Shown here: piece after piece, positions 55,867 through 64,000 of the stretch
Layout: every line of letters starts with the position of its first letter
How positions within the stretch are numbered: the first letter of the stretch is position 1
DNA from: Candidatus Gastranaerophilales bacterium
Lineage (GTDB): Bacteria; Cyanobacteriota; Vampirovibrionia; Gastranaerophilales; Gastranaerophilaceae
Direction of reading: 5' to 3'
DNA length: 64,000 nucleotides
Assembly (NCBI GenBank): GCA_947625495.1
Contig: CANQOQ010000001.1
Coordinates: forward strand, 62,001 to 126,000
The notes under the pieces: model-generated
Told to the model about the DNA's origin: nothing
Databases searched by the model: none
The model's input: only the letters and a program-made list of their open reading frames with translations
Made by a program: the position numbers and the translations under genes

Positions 55867-56735
55867 TGTCCATTTTTATAAATAAAGATACAAAATTAAT
55901 AGTACAGGGAATAACAGGTAAGGAAGGCTCATTCCATACAAAAAGCTGTCTTGACTACGGCACAAAACTTTTAGGCGGAGTAACTCCAAATAAAGGCGGA
56001 ACTGAGATATATTCGCTTCCCGTATTTAATACGGTTAAAGAAGCAAAACAAGAATTAAACCCTGATGCAAGTATGATATTTGTACCCGCAAAATTTGCCG
56101 CTAATGCAATAATAGAAGCAGCGGAAGCTGGAATTAAATTAATAGTATGCATAACGGAAGGAATACCCGTTTATGATATGCTTAACGCTAAAAAAGCTGT
56201 GAAATTGAATGGTGCGAGACTTATAGGACCTAATTGCCCCGGAATTATTACTCCAAATGAGGCAAAAATAGGCATTATGCCTTCTAATATTCATAGAAAA
56301 GGAAATATAGGCATTGTCTCCAGAAGCGGAACCTTGACTTATGAAGCGGTTTATCAAATAACTCAACTGGGCTTAGGGCAGTCAACATGTATAGGAATAG
56401 GCGGCGACCCCATTATAGGAACTAACTTTATTGACGTTTTAAAAGCATTTCAGGATGATGAAGAAACAAAAGCAATATGTATGATAGGTGAAATAGGCGG
56501 AACGGGAGAAGAAGAAGCGGCGGAATTTATTAAAGATTACGTAACAAAACCTGTTGTAAGTTTTATAGCAGGATTAAGCGCACCTGAAGGTAAACGTATG
56601 GGGCATGCCGGCGCTATAATATCAGGCGGAAAAGGAACTGCTCAAAGTAAAATGCAAGCTTTAACACAAGCAGGCGCATTTGTATGCAAGAATCCTGCCG
56701 ATATGGGAATAAATATTAAAAAATTATTTTCCTAA
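55866..56735 (+). CDS. sucD: Succinate-CoA ligase (ADP-forming) alpha subunit
   Basis: A 289-residue subunit with the CoA-binding Rossmann domain ([15 protein letters not shown]), [10 protein letters not shown], and the phosphohistidine loop [17 protein letters not shown]. Together with SucC it forms the heterotetramer. Translationally coupled to sucC by the TAATG junction. Confidence 0.96.
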   Translation: MSIFINKDTKLIVQGITGKEGSFHTKSCLDYGTKLLGGVTPNKGGTEIYSLPVFNTVKEAKQELNPDASMIFVPAKFAANAIIEAAEAGIKLIVCITEGIPVYDMLNAKKAVKLNGARLIGPNCPGIITPNEAKIGIMPSNIHRKGNIGIVSRSGTLTYEAVYQITQLGLGQSTCIGIGGDPIIGTNFIDVLKAFQDDEETKAICMIGEIGGTGEEEAAEFIKDYVTKPVVSFIAGLSAPEGKRMGHAGAIISGGKGTAQSKMQALTQAGAFVCKNPADMGINIKKLFS

Positions 56736-56790
56736 TTAGGCAATTTATAAGTTTGTTTTGTTTTATTGATGGTAAAGAAAGGATATATAT

Positions 56791-57462
56791 ATGGTTTCAG
56801 GAATTTCATTTACTTCACTATCTTCAATAAAACAAGCAAATGTTAAAAATACAAACAACCAATTAGAAAGAAGTCCACAATATGACTGTGTAAGTTTTGG
56901 TTGTACTTCAAAAGGTGAAATTCCAGCCGATATTAAAGAAACACTTGATAATACAATCTTTACTTTTAAAAAAAGTAATGGCAGAGTTTTTAAAGGTACA
57001 ATTAGAGATTATATAAATAATTCGATAAAAGGCACGCAAGATATTCCCGGATATTTTTCACTAATTCATTGTACAAGTTCAAAAGAAGTTGCTACCCAAA
57101 TACTTAGAAAAGGGCTCGATTGGACAAAAACTTCAAGAATGAAATGCGGACCAGGAACTTATTTTCTTCCATCTATGGCAGGAGGAATGGAGCAAGGCGG
57201 GGGTTCTGTTGCTATAGAAGGTACATATATTGGTAATAAAAGAAAATATACTATTTTCGCACCAAACTTTTATACCGCAATTGATGATAATATAGAGATA
57301 AATGATGCTGTAAAAAATCGTTACTATGTTAATAAATACTGTCATGATTATCTTGAAAAAGATTTAGGTATTGATATTCTATATGCTTCATCAGGAAGGG
57401 GCGTAGGGTCTTTTGTCGTAGTTAATGACAAATGTATGCGGCTTTCAAGATGCGGATGGTAA
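56791..57462 (+). CDS. ADP-ribosyltransferase-fold (PARP/ART-like) protein, tentative
   Basis: A 223-residue protein. The pattern LIHCTSSKEVATQILRKGL (H93) followed by a CGPGTYFLP strand (G120-P-G122-T-Y124) closely follows the H...I...GL...GxGxYF motif of PARP and tRNA 2'-phosphotransferase-like folds. The end, LGIDILYASSGRGVGSFVVVND, fits the closing beta strands, but the usual catalytic glutamate is not plain. The first 38 residues are a variable leader with an ISFTSL start and a VSFG motif. AAAGGAT precedes the ATG. Could be a toxin, a protein-modifying enzyme or a host-directed effector. Confidence 0.55.
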   Translation: MVSGISFTSLSSIKQANVKNTNNQLERSPQYDCVSFGCTSKGEIPADIKETLDNTIFTFKKSNGRVFKGTIRDYINNSIKGTQDIPGYFSLIHCTSSKEVATQILRKGLDWTKTSRMKCGPGTYFLPSMAGGMEQGGGSVAIEGTYIGNKRKYTIFAPNFYTAIDDNIEINDAVKNRYYVNKYCHDYLEKDLGIDILYASSGRGVGSFVVVNDKCMRLSRCGW

Positions 57463-57469
57463 AATAAAT

Positions 57470-57495
57470 AAACCGCCTTTATTTAAAGGCGGTTT
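57470..57495. terminator. Terminator hairpin between ART-like gene and PPi-PFK gene
   Basis: AAACCGCCTTT (57470-57480) and AAAGGCGGTTT (57485-57495) form an 11-bp stem around ATTT. The T-tracts are weak, but it sits between convergent genes. Confidence 0.75.
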
Positions 57496-57521
57496 AAAAT
57501 ATTTAATCATGTGCCATAAAC

Positions 57522-59201
57522 TTATACGGCAGTTAATTTAGCAGAACTTTCAAGTTTCAGTGTTTCTGTTGTTATATCCGCAACACTTGAAGGTCCGAAG
57601 TATTGAATTGACCCGGGGAATAAATATTTATCCTGATAAGCCCAAGTTTCTCTGTTTTGTTCAAGAACTTTAAATACGGGACCGTTCAATTCAACCAGTG
57701 CTTTTTTAATAACAGGTTTAAATTCACCGTGGCGTTTTTCCATATTCATCATCATTGTTAACGGAACTCCGCCTGCTACCCACTCACTAGCAGGTGCAGA
57801 AAGATTTTTAACTGATGATAAATAACCCGTTAAACCAAATTTCAATAATGCAAATGCGTTATAGCCCAATGAATAACAATAATCTGCATCAAAGTTAGAC
57901 GGGAATGCACATCTGCCTTCATATCCGAAGAAATGACATTGAGCCGAGAATTTACCCTTATAAGCACCTTGTTTTTTCATTTCATTCAGTTTTGTATTTA
58001 CCATTTCGATTAAAAGCTTTTCTGTTTCTATTTTAGAAACCTGAACATTTCCGTGAGGGTCTCTATCCATTAATAACTGCTGTTTAATCATTGTAGGAAG
58101 CGATGAGAATACCGAAGAATCTTGTGAATTTAATTTACTTTTAATAATTTCAAATTTAGCATTTTCATCGGCATTTTTGTAATTTGAATCATTTTCAAGG
58201 GCAGCTAAAGTATCATTTAAATTAGAAATCATTGATTTAATTTCGGGAATAAATTCTATTAATCCTTCAGGAATCAAAGCAATACCGAAGTTTTTACCCA
58301 TATCGGCTCTTTTCACAACGATTTCAGTTATGTTATCAACAATTTGTCTTAAAGACATTTTCTTAGCTTCAACTTCTTCGGAAATCAAAGTAATATTGGG
58401 CTGAGTTTGAAGTGCAACTTCAAGACCTACGTGAGTAGCGCTTCTTCCCATTAATTTAATAAAGTGCCAGTATTTTTTAGCACTATTAGCGTCTCTTAAA
58501 ATATTGCCAACGAGTTCTGCGTACGTTTTTGTAGCGGTATCGAATCCGAAAGAAATTTCAATCTGCTCGTTTTTCAAGTCGCCGTCTATGGTTTTAGGAC
58601 AGCCTATAACCTGAATACCGGCATTATTTTTAACGAACCATTCTGCCAGCATAGCGGCATTAGTATTGGAATCATCGCCGCCTATTATTACAACGCCTGT
58701 AATATCTAAGTTTTTACATACCTGCCAAGCCTTTTGGAACTGTTCTTCAGTTTCAAGCTTTGTTCTGCCTGAACCTATAATATCAAAACCGCCTGTATTG
58801 CGGTATGCATTAATTTTTTCGTCGGTAAATTCAATATATTGACCGTCTATAATACCTGAAGGACCGCCTAAAAAGCCGTATAATTTATTTTCGGGATTAG
58901 CCTGTTTTAAAGCGTCATATAATCCGGCAATTACGTTATGTCCACCCGGAGCCTGTCCGCCTGAAAGTATTACTCCTATATTTCTTTTTTCGCTTATTTC
59001 TTTGTTATTTGAAGTATTAAAAGTAACAACGGGCTTGCCGTATGTATTTTTAAATAATTCCTTAATCTGTTCACGATCTTTAACAGATTCAGTTTTATTT
59101 CCTTCCGTCATTGTAAGATTATTAATGCCGCCTTGTAATGATGAAGGAAGTTTCGGCTGATATTTTAATCTTTCGATTTGAAGTGAAGAAAGTTCTTTCA
59201 T
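57522..59201 (-). CDS. pfp: Pyrophosphate-dependent 6-phosphofructokinase (long form)
   Basis: A 559-residue enzyme of the PFP-beta type. GGDDSNTNA (D176, D177) replaces the GGDGS of ATP enzymes, and PKTIDGDLK (202-210) has the lysine that excludes ATP and selects PPi. The GGQAPGGHN loop, [16 protein letters not shown] and [10 protein letters not shown] follow. It makes fructose 1,6-bisphosphate reversibly with PPi, saving ATP. GGAG precedes the ATG. Monocistronic. Confidence 0.95.
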   Translation of the reverse strand: MKELSSLQIERLKYQPKLPSSLQGGINNLTMTEGNKTESVKDREQIKELFKNTYGKPVVTFNTSNNKEISEKRNIGVILSGGQAPGGHNVIAGLYDALKQANPENKLYGFLGGPSGIIDGQYIEFTDEKINAYRNTGGFDIIGSGRTKLETEEQFQKAWQVCKNLDITGVVIIGGDDSNTNAAMLAEWFVKNNAGIQVIGCPKTIDGDLKNEQIEISFGFDTATKTYAELVGNILRDANSAKKYWHFIKLMGRSATHVGLEVALQTQPNITLISEEVEAKKMSLRQIVDNITEIVVKRADMGKNFGIALIPEGLIEFIPEIKSMISNLNDTLAALENDSNYKNADENAKFEIIKSKLNSQDSSVFSSLPTMIKQQLLMDRDPHGNVQVSKIETEKLLIEMVNTKLNEMKKQGAYKGKFSAQCHFFGYEGRCAFPSNFDADYCYSLGYNAFALLKFGLTGYLSSVKNLSAPASEWVAGGVPLTMMMNMEKRHGEFKPVIKKALVELNGPVFKVLEQNRETWAYQDKYLFPGSIQYFGPSSVADITTETLKLESSAKLTAV

Positions 59202-59334
59202 TTATTATCTCCGTTCTTTTTGTACAAAATTACATGTGAATTGTACCACAAAATTGATTGTTTTGCCTAAATTACACACAAGGGGAATTTAATAATTTAT
59301 AAAAGGGTTAATAATCTCATAAAAGGTCTTTATT

Positions 59335-59688
59335 ATGAAATTCTATATAATATTAACAATTTTTTTCACCCTTATTTGTACAAATCCGATTTATGCTTTT
59401 GAATATACTGAATCTGATAAAGAAATGTTCTACAGTGCTTTTTTAGACGGATATTTTACTGAAATGGAAAAGGCAGTTAATAAACTTGATATTGCGCAGG
59501 ACAAGAAAGATAAATTTATTGCACAATTAAAACAACGAATAAACCGAGAAGAATTAATGGATTCATCATGGGGTTGTATTAAAAAATATCCCCTGCAGCA
59601 GATAGTAGCAGCATCAGTTATTTGCACCGCAGATTGGAACAAAAAACAGTCTGAAAAAAACAAAGACTTATTTGATTTACTTAAATAG
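59335..59688 (+). CDS. Small exported hypothetical protein
   Basis: A 117-residue protein with a signal peptide (residues about 1-21, NPIYAFEYT), then a helical, charged domain with two cysteines (WGCIKKYPL and VICTADW) that could form a disulfide. AAAAGG lies ten bases upstream. Its stop is two bases from the convergent M29 gene end. Function unknown. Confidence 0.7.
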   Translation: MKFYIILTIFFTLICTNPIYAFEYTESDKEMFYSAFLDGYFTEMEKAVNKLDIAQDKKDKFIAQLKQRINREELMDSSWGCIKKYPLQQIVAASVICTADWNKKQSEKNKDLFDLLK

Positions 59689-59690
59689 TC

Positions 59691-60794
59691 TTATATTAAA
59701 AATTTGCCGTTTTCATATATAAGTTCATCATCAGCGTATATTTTACCGCCGTTTTTCATATTTTTTATTAAATCCCAGTGAAGCCCTGATACATTCTTAC
59801 CGCCTGTTTCAGGGTATGAAGCTCCTATTGCCATGTGGATTGAACCGCCTATTTTTTCATCAAACAATATGTTCCCCGTTACATCCTGAATCATCTCATT
59901 TGTGCCGATTGCAATTTCACCTACGAATCTTGCCCCTGAATCCATATTAAGCATATTATTTAAGAAGCCTTCACCTTTTTCGGCTTTAGCATCAATAACT
60001 TTACCCGATTTTAGGGTTAAAAGTACTTTTTGTGCTTCGTTGCCCCTATATATTTGAGGGAAGTCAAAATAAATCTGACCTTCTGCGCTGTCTTCAACAG
60101 GCGAAGTATACACTTCGCCGTCGGGGAAATTACATTCTCCCGCGCAGCTTTTCCATTTTCTTCCTGATACATTAAAAGTTATATCGGTTTTTTCTCCCGT
60201 AATTCTTATTTTAGATTTTGTATTTAGAAATTGAGCTATTTTCTCCTGCTTTTCACCGATTTCCCTCCATGCTTTAACAGGGTCGTCACAGTAGAGTCTG
60301 CAAGATTTAAACAAAAATTCGCTATAATCATCAAGTGACATTTTAGCTTCCTGAGCTAATGCCTGCGTGGGAAAATCAGCTATTACCCACCTTAAGTCAC
60401 CATCTGCCGAGCGTTTAAGCATTTTCTCAGACAAATTCCTCATAACCCCGGAGCGCTTTGCAAGTTTTTTAGAATCACATCTTGACATATTTTTAACATT
60501 TTGAGGCGCACCTATGGAAATCAATTTTTTTGCTTTATCGTATTCCATCTCAGTCATCGGGTCAATATACTCAAGCTGTTCATCCGTCGCAGTTTTAATA
60601 AATGTTTCGCTTAAACCGTCCATACCCGTTCTTACAACTGGATGACCGCCTCTTAATAAAACCTGTTTATATATTTCTTTAATTAACGGCTGTGAAAGAT
60701 GTGAATCTGTTCTTATAACCGTTAAATCGTCTTTTTGAACATCAACGGAATATTCAACCAGAACTTTAGCATATTTTTCCCAAATATTTTCCAT
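59691..60794 (-). CDS. Aminopeptidase, M29 (PepS/AmpS) family
   Basis: A 367-residue metallo-aminopeptidase. Metal-ligand blocks of the family are seen in order: EGFLNNMLNMDSGARFVGEIAIG, the SIHMAIGASYPETGG histidine, and SGLHWDLI with its final His-x-Asp. The N-terminal half is divergent. Broad N-terminal peptide trimming in the cytoplasm is likely. It follows lpxA by three bases on the minus strand, taking the place where lpxB is often found. Confidence 0.9.
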   Translation of the reverse strand: MENIWEKYAKVLVEYSVDVQKDDLTVIRTDSHLSQPLIKEIYKQVLLRGGHPVVRTGMDGLSETFIKTATDEQLEYIDPMTEMEYDKAKKLISIGAPQNVKNMSRCDSKKLAKRSGVMRNLSEKMLKRSADGDLRWVIADFPTQALAQEAKMSLDDYSEFLFKSCRLYCDDPVKAWREIGEKQEKIAQFLNTKSKIRITGEKTDITFNVSGRKWKSCAGECNFPDGEVYTSPVEDSAEGQIYFDFPQIYRGNEAQKVLLTLKSGKVIDAKAEKGEGFLNNMLNMDSGARFVGEIAIGTNEMIQDVTGNILFDEKIGGSIHMAIGASYPETGGKNVSGLHWDLIKNMKNGGKIYADDELIYENGKFLI

Positions 60795-60797
60795 TTT

Positions 60798-61601
60798 TTA
60801 TACCTCTACATCTTCAAGGTCATTACATCTTGAAAGATAGATACCTCTTTTTGATGACCTGATAAATTCTACGATTCTCATTACATTTTTATCATCTTTA
60901 TACTCATCTTCCAATAAATCAAGTGTCTCAGTAAGAGTGTGTTTTCTTGACTGAATCAGTTTATACGCATTTCTGATATTTTTTCTTTCTTCAGGAGAAA
61001 AGCCTCTTCGTTTAAGACCTATGGTATTAGGTCCGTGCATAACGGCAGGACGTCCGTCAGCCTTACAGAACGGAGGTATATCCATTCTTGCGGCAGAAAA
61101 TCCTGATATAATAACATATTCACCGATTCTTACATTCTGGTGATATACGCTCATTCCGCCTAAGAATGCACCTTTTCCTACATGGCAATGTCCGCCGATG
61201 GTTGCTAAATTAGCAAAAATAGCTTCATCTTCAACAACGCAGTTGTGCGCAACGTGGCTTGATGCCATAAATAAGCATTTATCCCCTAATTTTGTAACCG
61301 CACCGTCTTCGCCTGCGGCTCTGTTTATCGTTACATATTCTTTTATTATACAATTTTTACCTATAACCGCTTTTGTTTTTTGACCCTTGTAGCTTAAATC
61401 CTGAGGAGCTGTTCCGAGGCTTGCAAACGGATATATTATAGTTCCGTCGCCTATTTCACAGTACTCTAAATATGCATTAGCTATTATTTTTACATTTTCA
61501 CCTAATACTACATCCTCGCCTATTATTACGTTCGGGCCTATTTCACAGCTTGCGGGAACTATTGCACTGTCTGAAATTATCGCTGTTTTATGAATACTCA
61601 T
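60798..61601 (-). CDS. lpxA: UDP-N-acetylglucosamine acyltransferase
   Basis: A 267-residue left-handed beta-helix protein with hexapeptide repeats through about residue 190, then a helical tail. The catalytic histidine is in SSHVAHNCVVED, and GLKRRGFSPEERKNIRNAY marks LpxA. It begins lipid A synthesis by acylating UDP-GlcNAc. GGAG precedes the ATG. In operon with fabZ, lpxC and lpxD. Confidence 0.95.
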   Translation of the reverse strand: MSIHKTAIISDSAIVPASCEIGPNVIIGEDVVLGENVKIIANAYLEYCEIGDGTIIYPFASLGTAPQDLSYKGQKTKAVIGKNCIIKEYVTINRAAGEDGAVTKLGDKCLFMASSHVAHNCVVEDEAIFANLATIGGHCHVGKGAFLGGMSVYHQNVRIGEYVIISGFSAARMDIPPFCKADGRPAVMHGPNTIGLKRRGFSPEERKNIRNAYKLIQSRKHTLTETLDLLEDEYKDDKNVMRIVEFIRSSKRGIYLSRCNDLEDVEV

Positions 61602-61609
61602 TTTTACTC

Positions 61610-62062
61610 CTATCTGTTATTGACAATCGAAAACATTAAATCTGCTTCAACCGCCAAATGCCCGTCTACAAAACCTTTTGAATGAACTTTTGCAATAGGG
61701 CCTTTGACCTTTATTAATTCGGACTCAATTTCAAATTTATCTCCGGGGATTATCTGTTTTCTAAATCTTACACCGTCAATTCCCGCATATAAGAACAATT
61801 TATCTTTATATTCGGGCAGAGGAACCAAGCATCCTGCCGATACCTGAGCCATTGCTTCCAATTGCAAAACCCCCGGCATTACGGGATTTCCGGGGAAATG
61901 CCCAGTAAAAAATGCTTCATTTACCGTAAGATTTTTATATCCTTTGCAATATTTACCCGGTACACACTCTGTTATTCTGTCTACCAGTATAAACGGATAT
62001 CTGTGAGGTATTAAATCCATAATCCCTTTAATATCGAATTGAAGTACTTGTTCTTCTGCCAT
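61610..62062 (-). CDS. fabZ: 3-hydroxyacyl-ACP dehydratase FabZ
   Basis: A 150-residue hot-dog fold dehydratase for fatty acid elongation. The MDLIPHRYPFILVDRI opening and the catalytic FTGHFPGNPVMPGVLQLEAMAQ helix (His and Glu) are intact. Its position between lpxC and lpxA is conserved widely and balances 3-hydroxyacyl-ACP use between fatty acids and lipid A. Overlaps the lpxC end by one base. Confidence 0.96.
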   Translation of the reverse strand: MAEEQVLQFDIKGIMDLIPHRYPFILVDRITECVPGKYCKGYKNLTVNEAFFTGHFPGNPVMPGVLQLEAMAQVSAGCLVPLPEYKDKLFLYAGIDGVRFRKQIIPGDKFEIESELIKVKGPIAKVHSKGFVDGHLAVEADLMFSIVNNR

Positions 62063-62868
62063 TATGCCTCCATTATTATCTTATTTTGTAATTCTTTTGC
62101 CACTATCGAATGAACCGTATGTCCCGCTTCTTTTACTATTATTTCCGCATTCAAGTTTAATACATTGCAGCCTGCAAGATAAAAATCACCGATTAAATCA
62201 AGTATTTTATGTTTTATAGGCTCATATTCGGAATTAAGTTCAACGGTATAGCCTTCATCTGTTAAACCAACGGTATTTTCAAGTTTTGCACCCCTTGCAT
62301 ACCCTGCTTTTTGAAGCATTTCAAGTTCTTTTAAATAACCAAAAGTTCTTGCTTTTACGGCTTCATCAATATTATCAAGGTTTATACTAACCCAGCGTTT
62401 ATTTAATTCTTTATGGTTAAAATTAACGCTGTATGTGATATTTAACTTATCAGAAGGCAAAATAACCAGATGTGTCTTGCCGTTTATATAATATAATGGT
62501 TCTTTCAAGCTGATTTTAGTTGTATCGAGGTTTGTTACCCCAGCATTATTAAAAGCTTCAACCCACTCTTTTGAACTCCCGTCAAGGATGGGCATTTCAT
62601 AATGTGATAAATAAACATCCAAAGAATCTATACGGCATATTGCACACGCTGCCATAAAATGCTCAATAAGCATTATTTTTATGTTTGAATCGCCGATTAC
62701 GGTGCAGTGTTCGGTTGAAACGACATTATTTATATCCGCAGTTATTTCAAATGAATTAAAATGAAAACGTATGCCTTTTTTATCTGACGGGCAAACTCTT
62801 GCTACAGAGTCTTTTCCCGTCATCAATCCTGTTGATTTTAAAACGACCTCTTTTTTTAGAGTAGCCAT
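62062..62868 (-). CDS. lpxC: UDP-3-O-acyl-N-acetylglucosamine deacetylase
   Basis: A 268-residue zinc deacetylase, the committed step of lipid A synthesis. The first zinc histidine is in LIEHFMAACAI, the EMPILDGSSKEW block follows, and the second half has KHKILDLIGDFYLAG (His and Asp) and EAGHTVHS. It is slightly shorter than the E. coli enzyme (305), as in cyanobacteria. Follows lpxD closely. Confidence 0.95.
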   Translation of the reverse strand: MATLKKEVVLKSTGLMTGKDSVARVCPSDKKGIRFHFNSFEITADINNVVSTEHCTVIGDSNIKIMLIEHFMAACAICRIDSLDVYLSHYEMPILDGSSKEWVEAFNNAGVTNLDTTKISLKEPLYYINGKTHLVILPSDKLNITYSVNFNHKELNKRWVSINLDNIDEAVKARTFGYLKELEMLQKAGYARGAKLENTVGLTDEGYTVELNSEYEPIKHKILDLIGDFYLAGCNVLNLNAEIIVKEAGHTVHSIVAKELQNKIIMEA

Positions 62869-62875
62869 TATTACC

Positions 62876-63964
62876 CTAGTCCTTTAACAAATGCTCATAT
62901 TCTTTAAACTTAGCTATCAATTCTTCAGCTTTTTTCATAGTTTTAAGCTGTTTAATAAATTCTTTTCTCGGAACTGCGGGAGCGCCGATAAGTATGGATT
63001 TTTCGGGGAAACTTCTTGTAATTCCCGCTTTTGCCATAATAATCGAGTCGCTTCCTATTTCTATATGATCAGCCATACCTACTTGACCTGCTATAACAAC
63101 ACGGTCGCCTATTTTACAGCTTCCTGCTATACCGACCTGAGAAACTATCATACAACCTTTGCCGATTTTGCAATTATGCCCTATTTGAACAAGATTATCT
63201 ATTTTAGTCTGCTCGCCTATAACCGTATTTTCAATTGTACCTTTATCTATACAGGTATTAGCACCTATTTCAACATCATCTTCAATTACAACAGAACCTA
63301 CAGACGGTATTTTATAAATCTTTTGGTCAGTATTATCCTGTTTAACTTTTCCTTCTTCTCTTGCGTTTTCAACGTTATTAGGGTTTTCGGTAACAAAGCT
63401 GAATCCGTCAGCCGCAATACTAACTGAGTGCTGCAAAATAACACGGTTTCCTATAATTGCATTATCTCCTATACTGCACCCCGGATGGAAAAGGCAGTTT
63501 TCACCTATTTGAACCGAGCGCCCTACGTATGTATTAGCAAGTATTTTTGAATTTTTTCCTATCGAAACGTTTCTTGAAATAACAACATTAGGTCCTATAG
63601 AAACATTTTCGCCGATTTTTGCCGTGGGGTGAACCGTAGCTGAAGGATGTATTCCTATTGTAGAATCCGGCGGCATGTAAAACAAGTGAAGGAGTTTCAT
63701 CATAGCCAAACGGGGACGTTCCGCTTCAATTGTCGAAATTAATTCAGAGGTAACCCCTATAGGTACAAGGGCAGCTTTTGCCTTTGTTTTTGATAAATTT
63801 TCTATCTCATCTTCATTAAGCGCCAACGCTAAAGTATTTTCATCCGCTAACAATGGCGGCCCGAGTCTTGAAATCTTTACATCCTCAAGTTTGGTTAAAA
63901 TACCGCCTACTATCTCGGATATTTCCTCAAGTGAATATTCACTCATACTATCTACATCCCTCAT
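62876..63964 (-). CDS. lpxD: UDP-3-O-(3-hydroxyacyl)glucosamine N-acyltransferase
   Basis: A 362-residue trimeric beta-helix acyltransferase that adds the second acyl chain. The N-terminal uridine-binding domain (about 1-100) leads to the hexapeptide helix with [21 protein letters not shown]; the catalytic histidine is in [19 protein letters not shown] lies six bases before the ATG at 63964; an internal ATG (MSEYS) six codons on is possible. It heads the lpxD-lpxC-fabZ-lpxA operon. Confidence 0.95.
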   Translation of the reverse strand: MRDVDSMSEYSLEEISEIVGGILTKLEDVKISRLGPPLLADENTLALALNEDEIENLSKTKAKAALVPIGVTSELISTIEAERPRLAMMKLLHLFYMPPDSTIGIHPSATVHPTAKIGENVSIGPNVVISRNVSIGKNSKILANTYVGRSVQIGENCLFHPGCSIGDNAIIGNRVILQHSVSIAADGFSFVTENPNNVENAREEGKVKQDNTDQKIYKIPSVGSVVIEDDVEIGANTCIDKGTIENTVIGEQTKIDNLVQIGHNCKIGKGCMIVSQVGIAGSCKIGDRVVIAGQVGMADHIEIGSDSIIMAKAGITRSFPEKSILIGAPAVPRKEFIKQLKTMKKAEELIAKFKEYEHLLKD

Positions 63965-64000
63965 ATTTTTCCCTCATCTGCTTTTCTATTGTAATACGAG

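Noticed and set aside
62891-63427. 178-codon ORF antisense to lpxD
   Set aside because: A mirror of hexapeptide-repeat codons; rich in Phe, Tyr and Cys with no motif, and lpxD is certain.
1-64000. CRISPR array, insertion sequence or prophage
   Set aside because: No regular repeat-spacer series, transposase, integrase or phage structural gene was found on either strand.

Overview
The window looks like chromosomal DNA of a low-GC, anaerobic, diderm gut bacterium. My best placement is the non-photosynthetic Cyanobacteria sister class (Vampirovibrionia/Melainabacteria, order Gastranaerophilales). The support is indirect: a lipid A cluster in the cyanobacterial-like order lpxD-lpxC-fabZ-lpxA, LL-diaminopimelate aminotransferase (DapL), a DUF4330 protein, desulfoferrodoxin, PPi-dependent phosphofructokinase, a tentative cyanobacterial-like RNA polymerase omega subunit, and several lineage-style hypothetical proteins with an N-terminal tag ending in FK or FKx. 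No 16S rRNA or other decisive marker is present, so the placement is an inference.

Layout. 1-9.6 kb: 3' part of a GAF/HD-GYP regulator, then a minus-strand block with LemA/DUF2207, desulfoferrodoxin, a PBP4-type carboxypeptidase with a nitrilase, and a glucokinase-holA-holB operon. 9.7-14 kb: 23S/16S pseudouridine synthase, phosphohexomutase, PEP carboxykinase and a 39-residue membrane peptide. 14.2-22.8 kb: a radical SAM protein, a YhaO/YhaN (SbcD/SbcC-like) pair, the early biotin genes bioF-bioG-bioC, and comM. 22.8-31 kb: a candidate small RNA and a large palindrome, a calpain-like cysteine protease, L-serine dehydratase subunits, dapL, a GltD-type oxidoreductase and a flippase-like membrane protein. 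31-45 kb: omega-like protein, rpsT, a large lineage-style membrane protein, rdgB/uppS, a WG-repeat lipid-exposed protein, gyrA-ridA-dtd, adenine deaminase, and two secreted-looking proteins of unknown function. 45-54.7 kb: rsmI, STAS and AMIN proteins, a divergent GH13-fold protein with NagZ, a heptose kinase-like sugar kinase and an O-antigen ligase/polymerase. 54.7-64 kb: sucC-sucD, an ADP-ribosyltransferase-like protein, PPi-PFK, an M29 aminopeptidase and the lipid A cluster.

Metabolic picture. Glucokinase, phosphohexomutase, PPi-PFK and ATP-PEPCK point to PPi-sparing sugar fermentation. Serine dehydratase and adenine deaminase feed amino acid and purine catabolism. Desulfoferrodoxin gives superoxide defence to an anaerobe. 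Envelope genes (lipid A, UppS, PBP4, NagZ, AMIN, heptose kinase, O-antigen ligase) indicate a true LPS-bearing outer membrane.

Gene expression. Most genes have clear Shine-Dalgarno sequences (GGAG/AGGAGG). Six genes instead have a -10 hexamer lying exactly six bases before the start codon, which predicts leaderless mRNAs. Convergent genes either share a bidirectional hairpin terminator or overlap at their stop codons. No tRNA, rRNA, CRISPR array, transposase or phage gene was found. One compositionally foreign, hairpin-rich island (about 47172-47405) with a tRNA-D-arm-like end is the best candidate for an acquired or repeated element.
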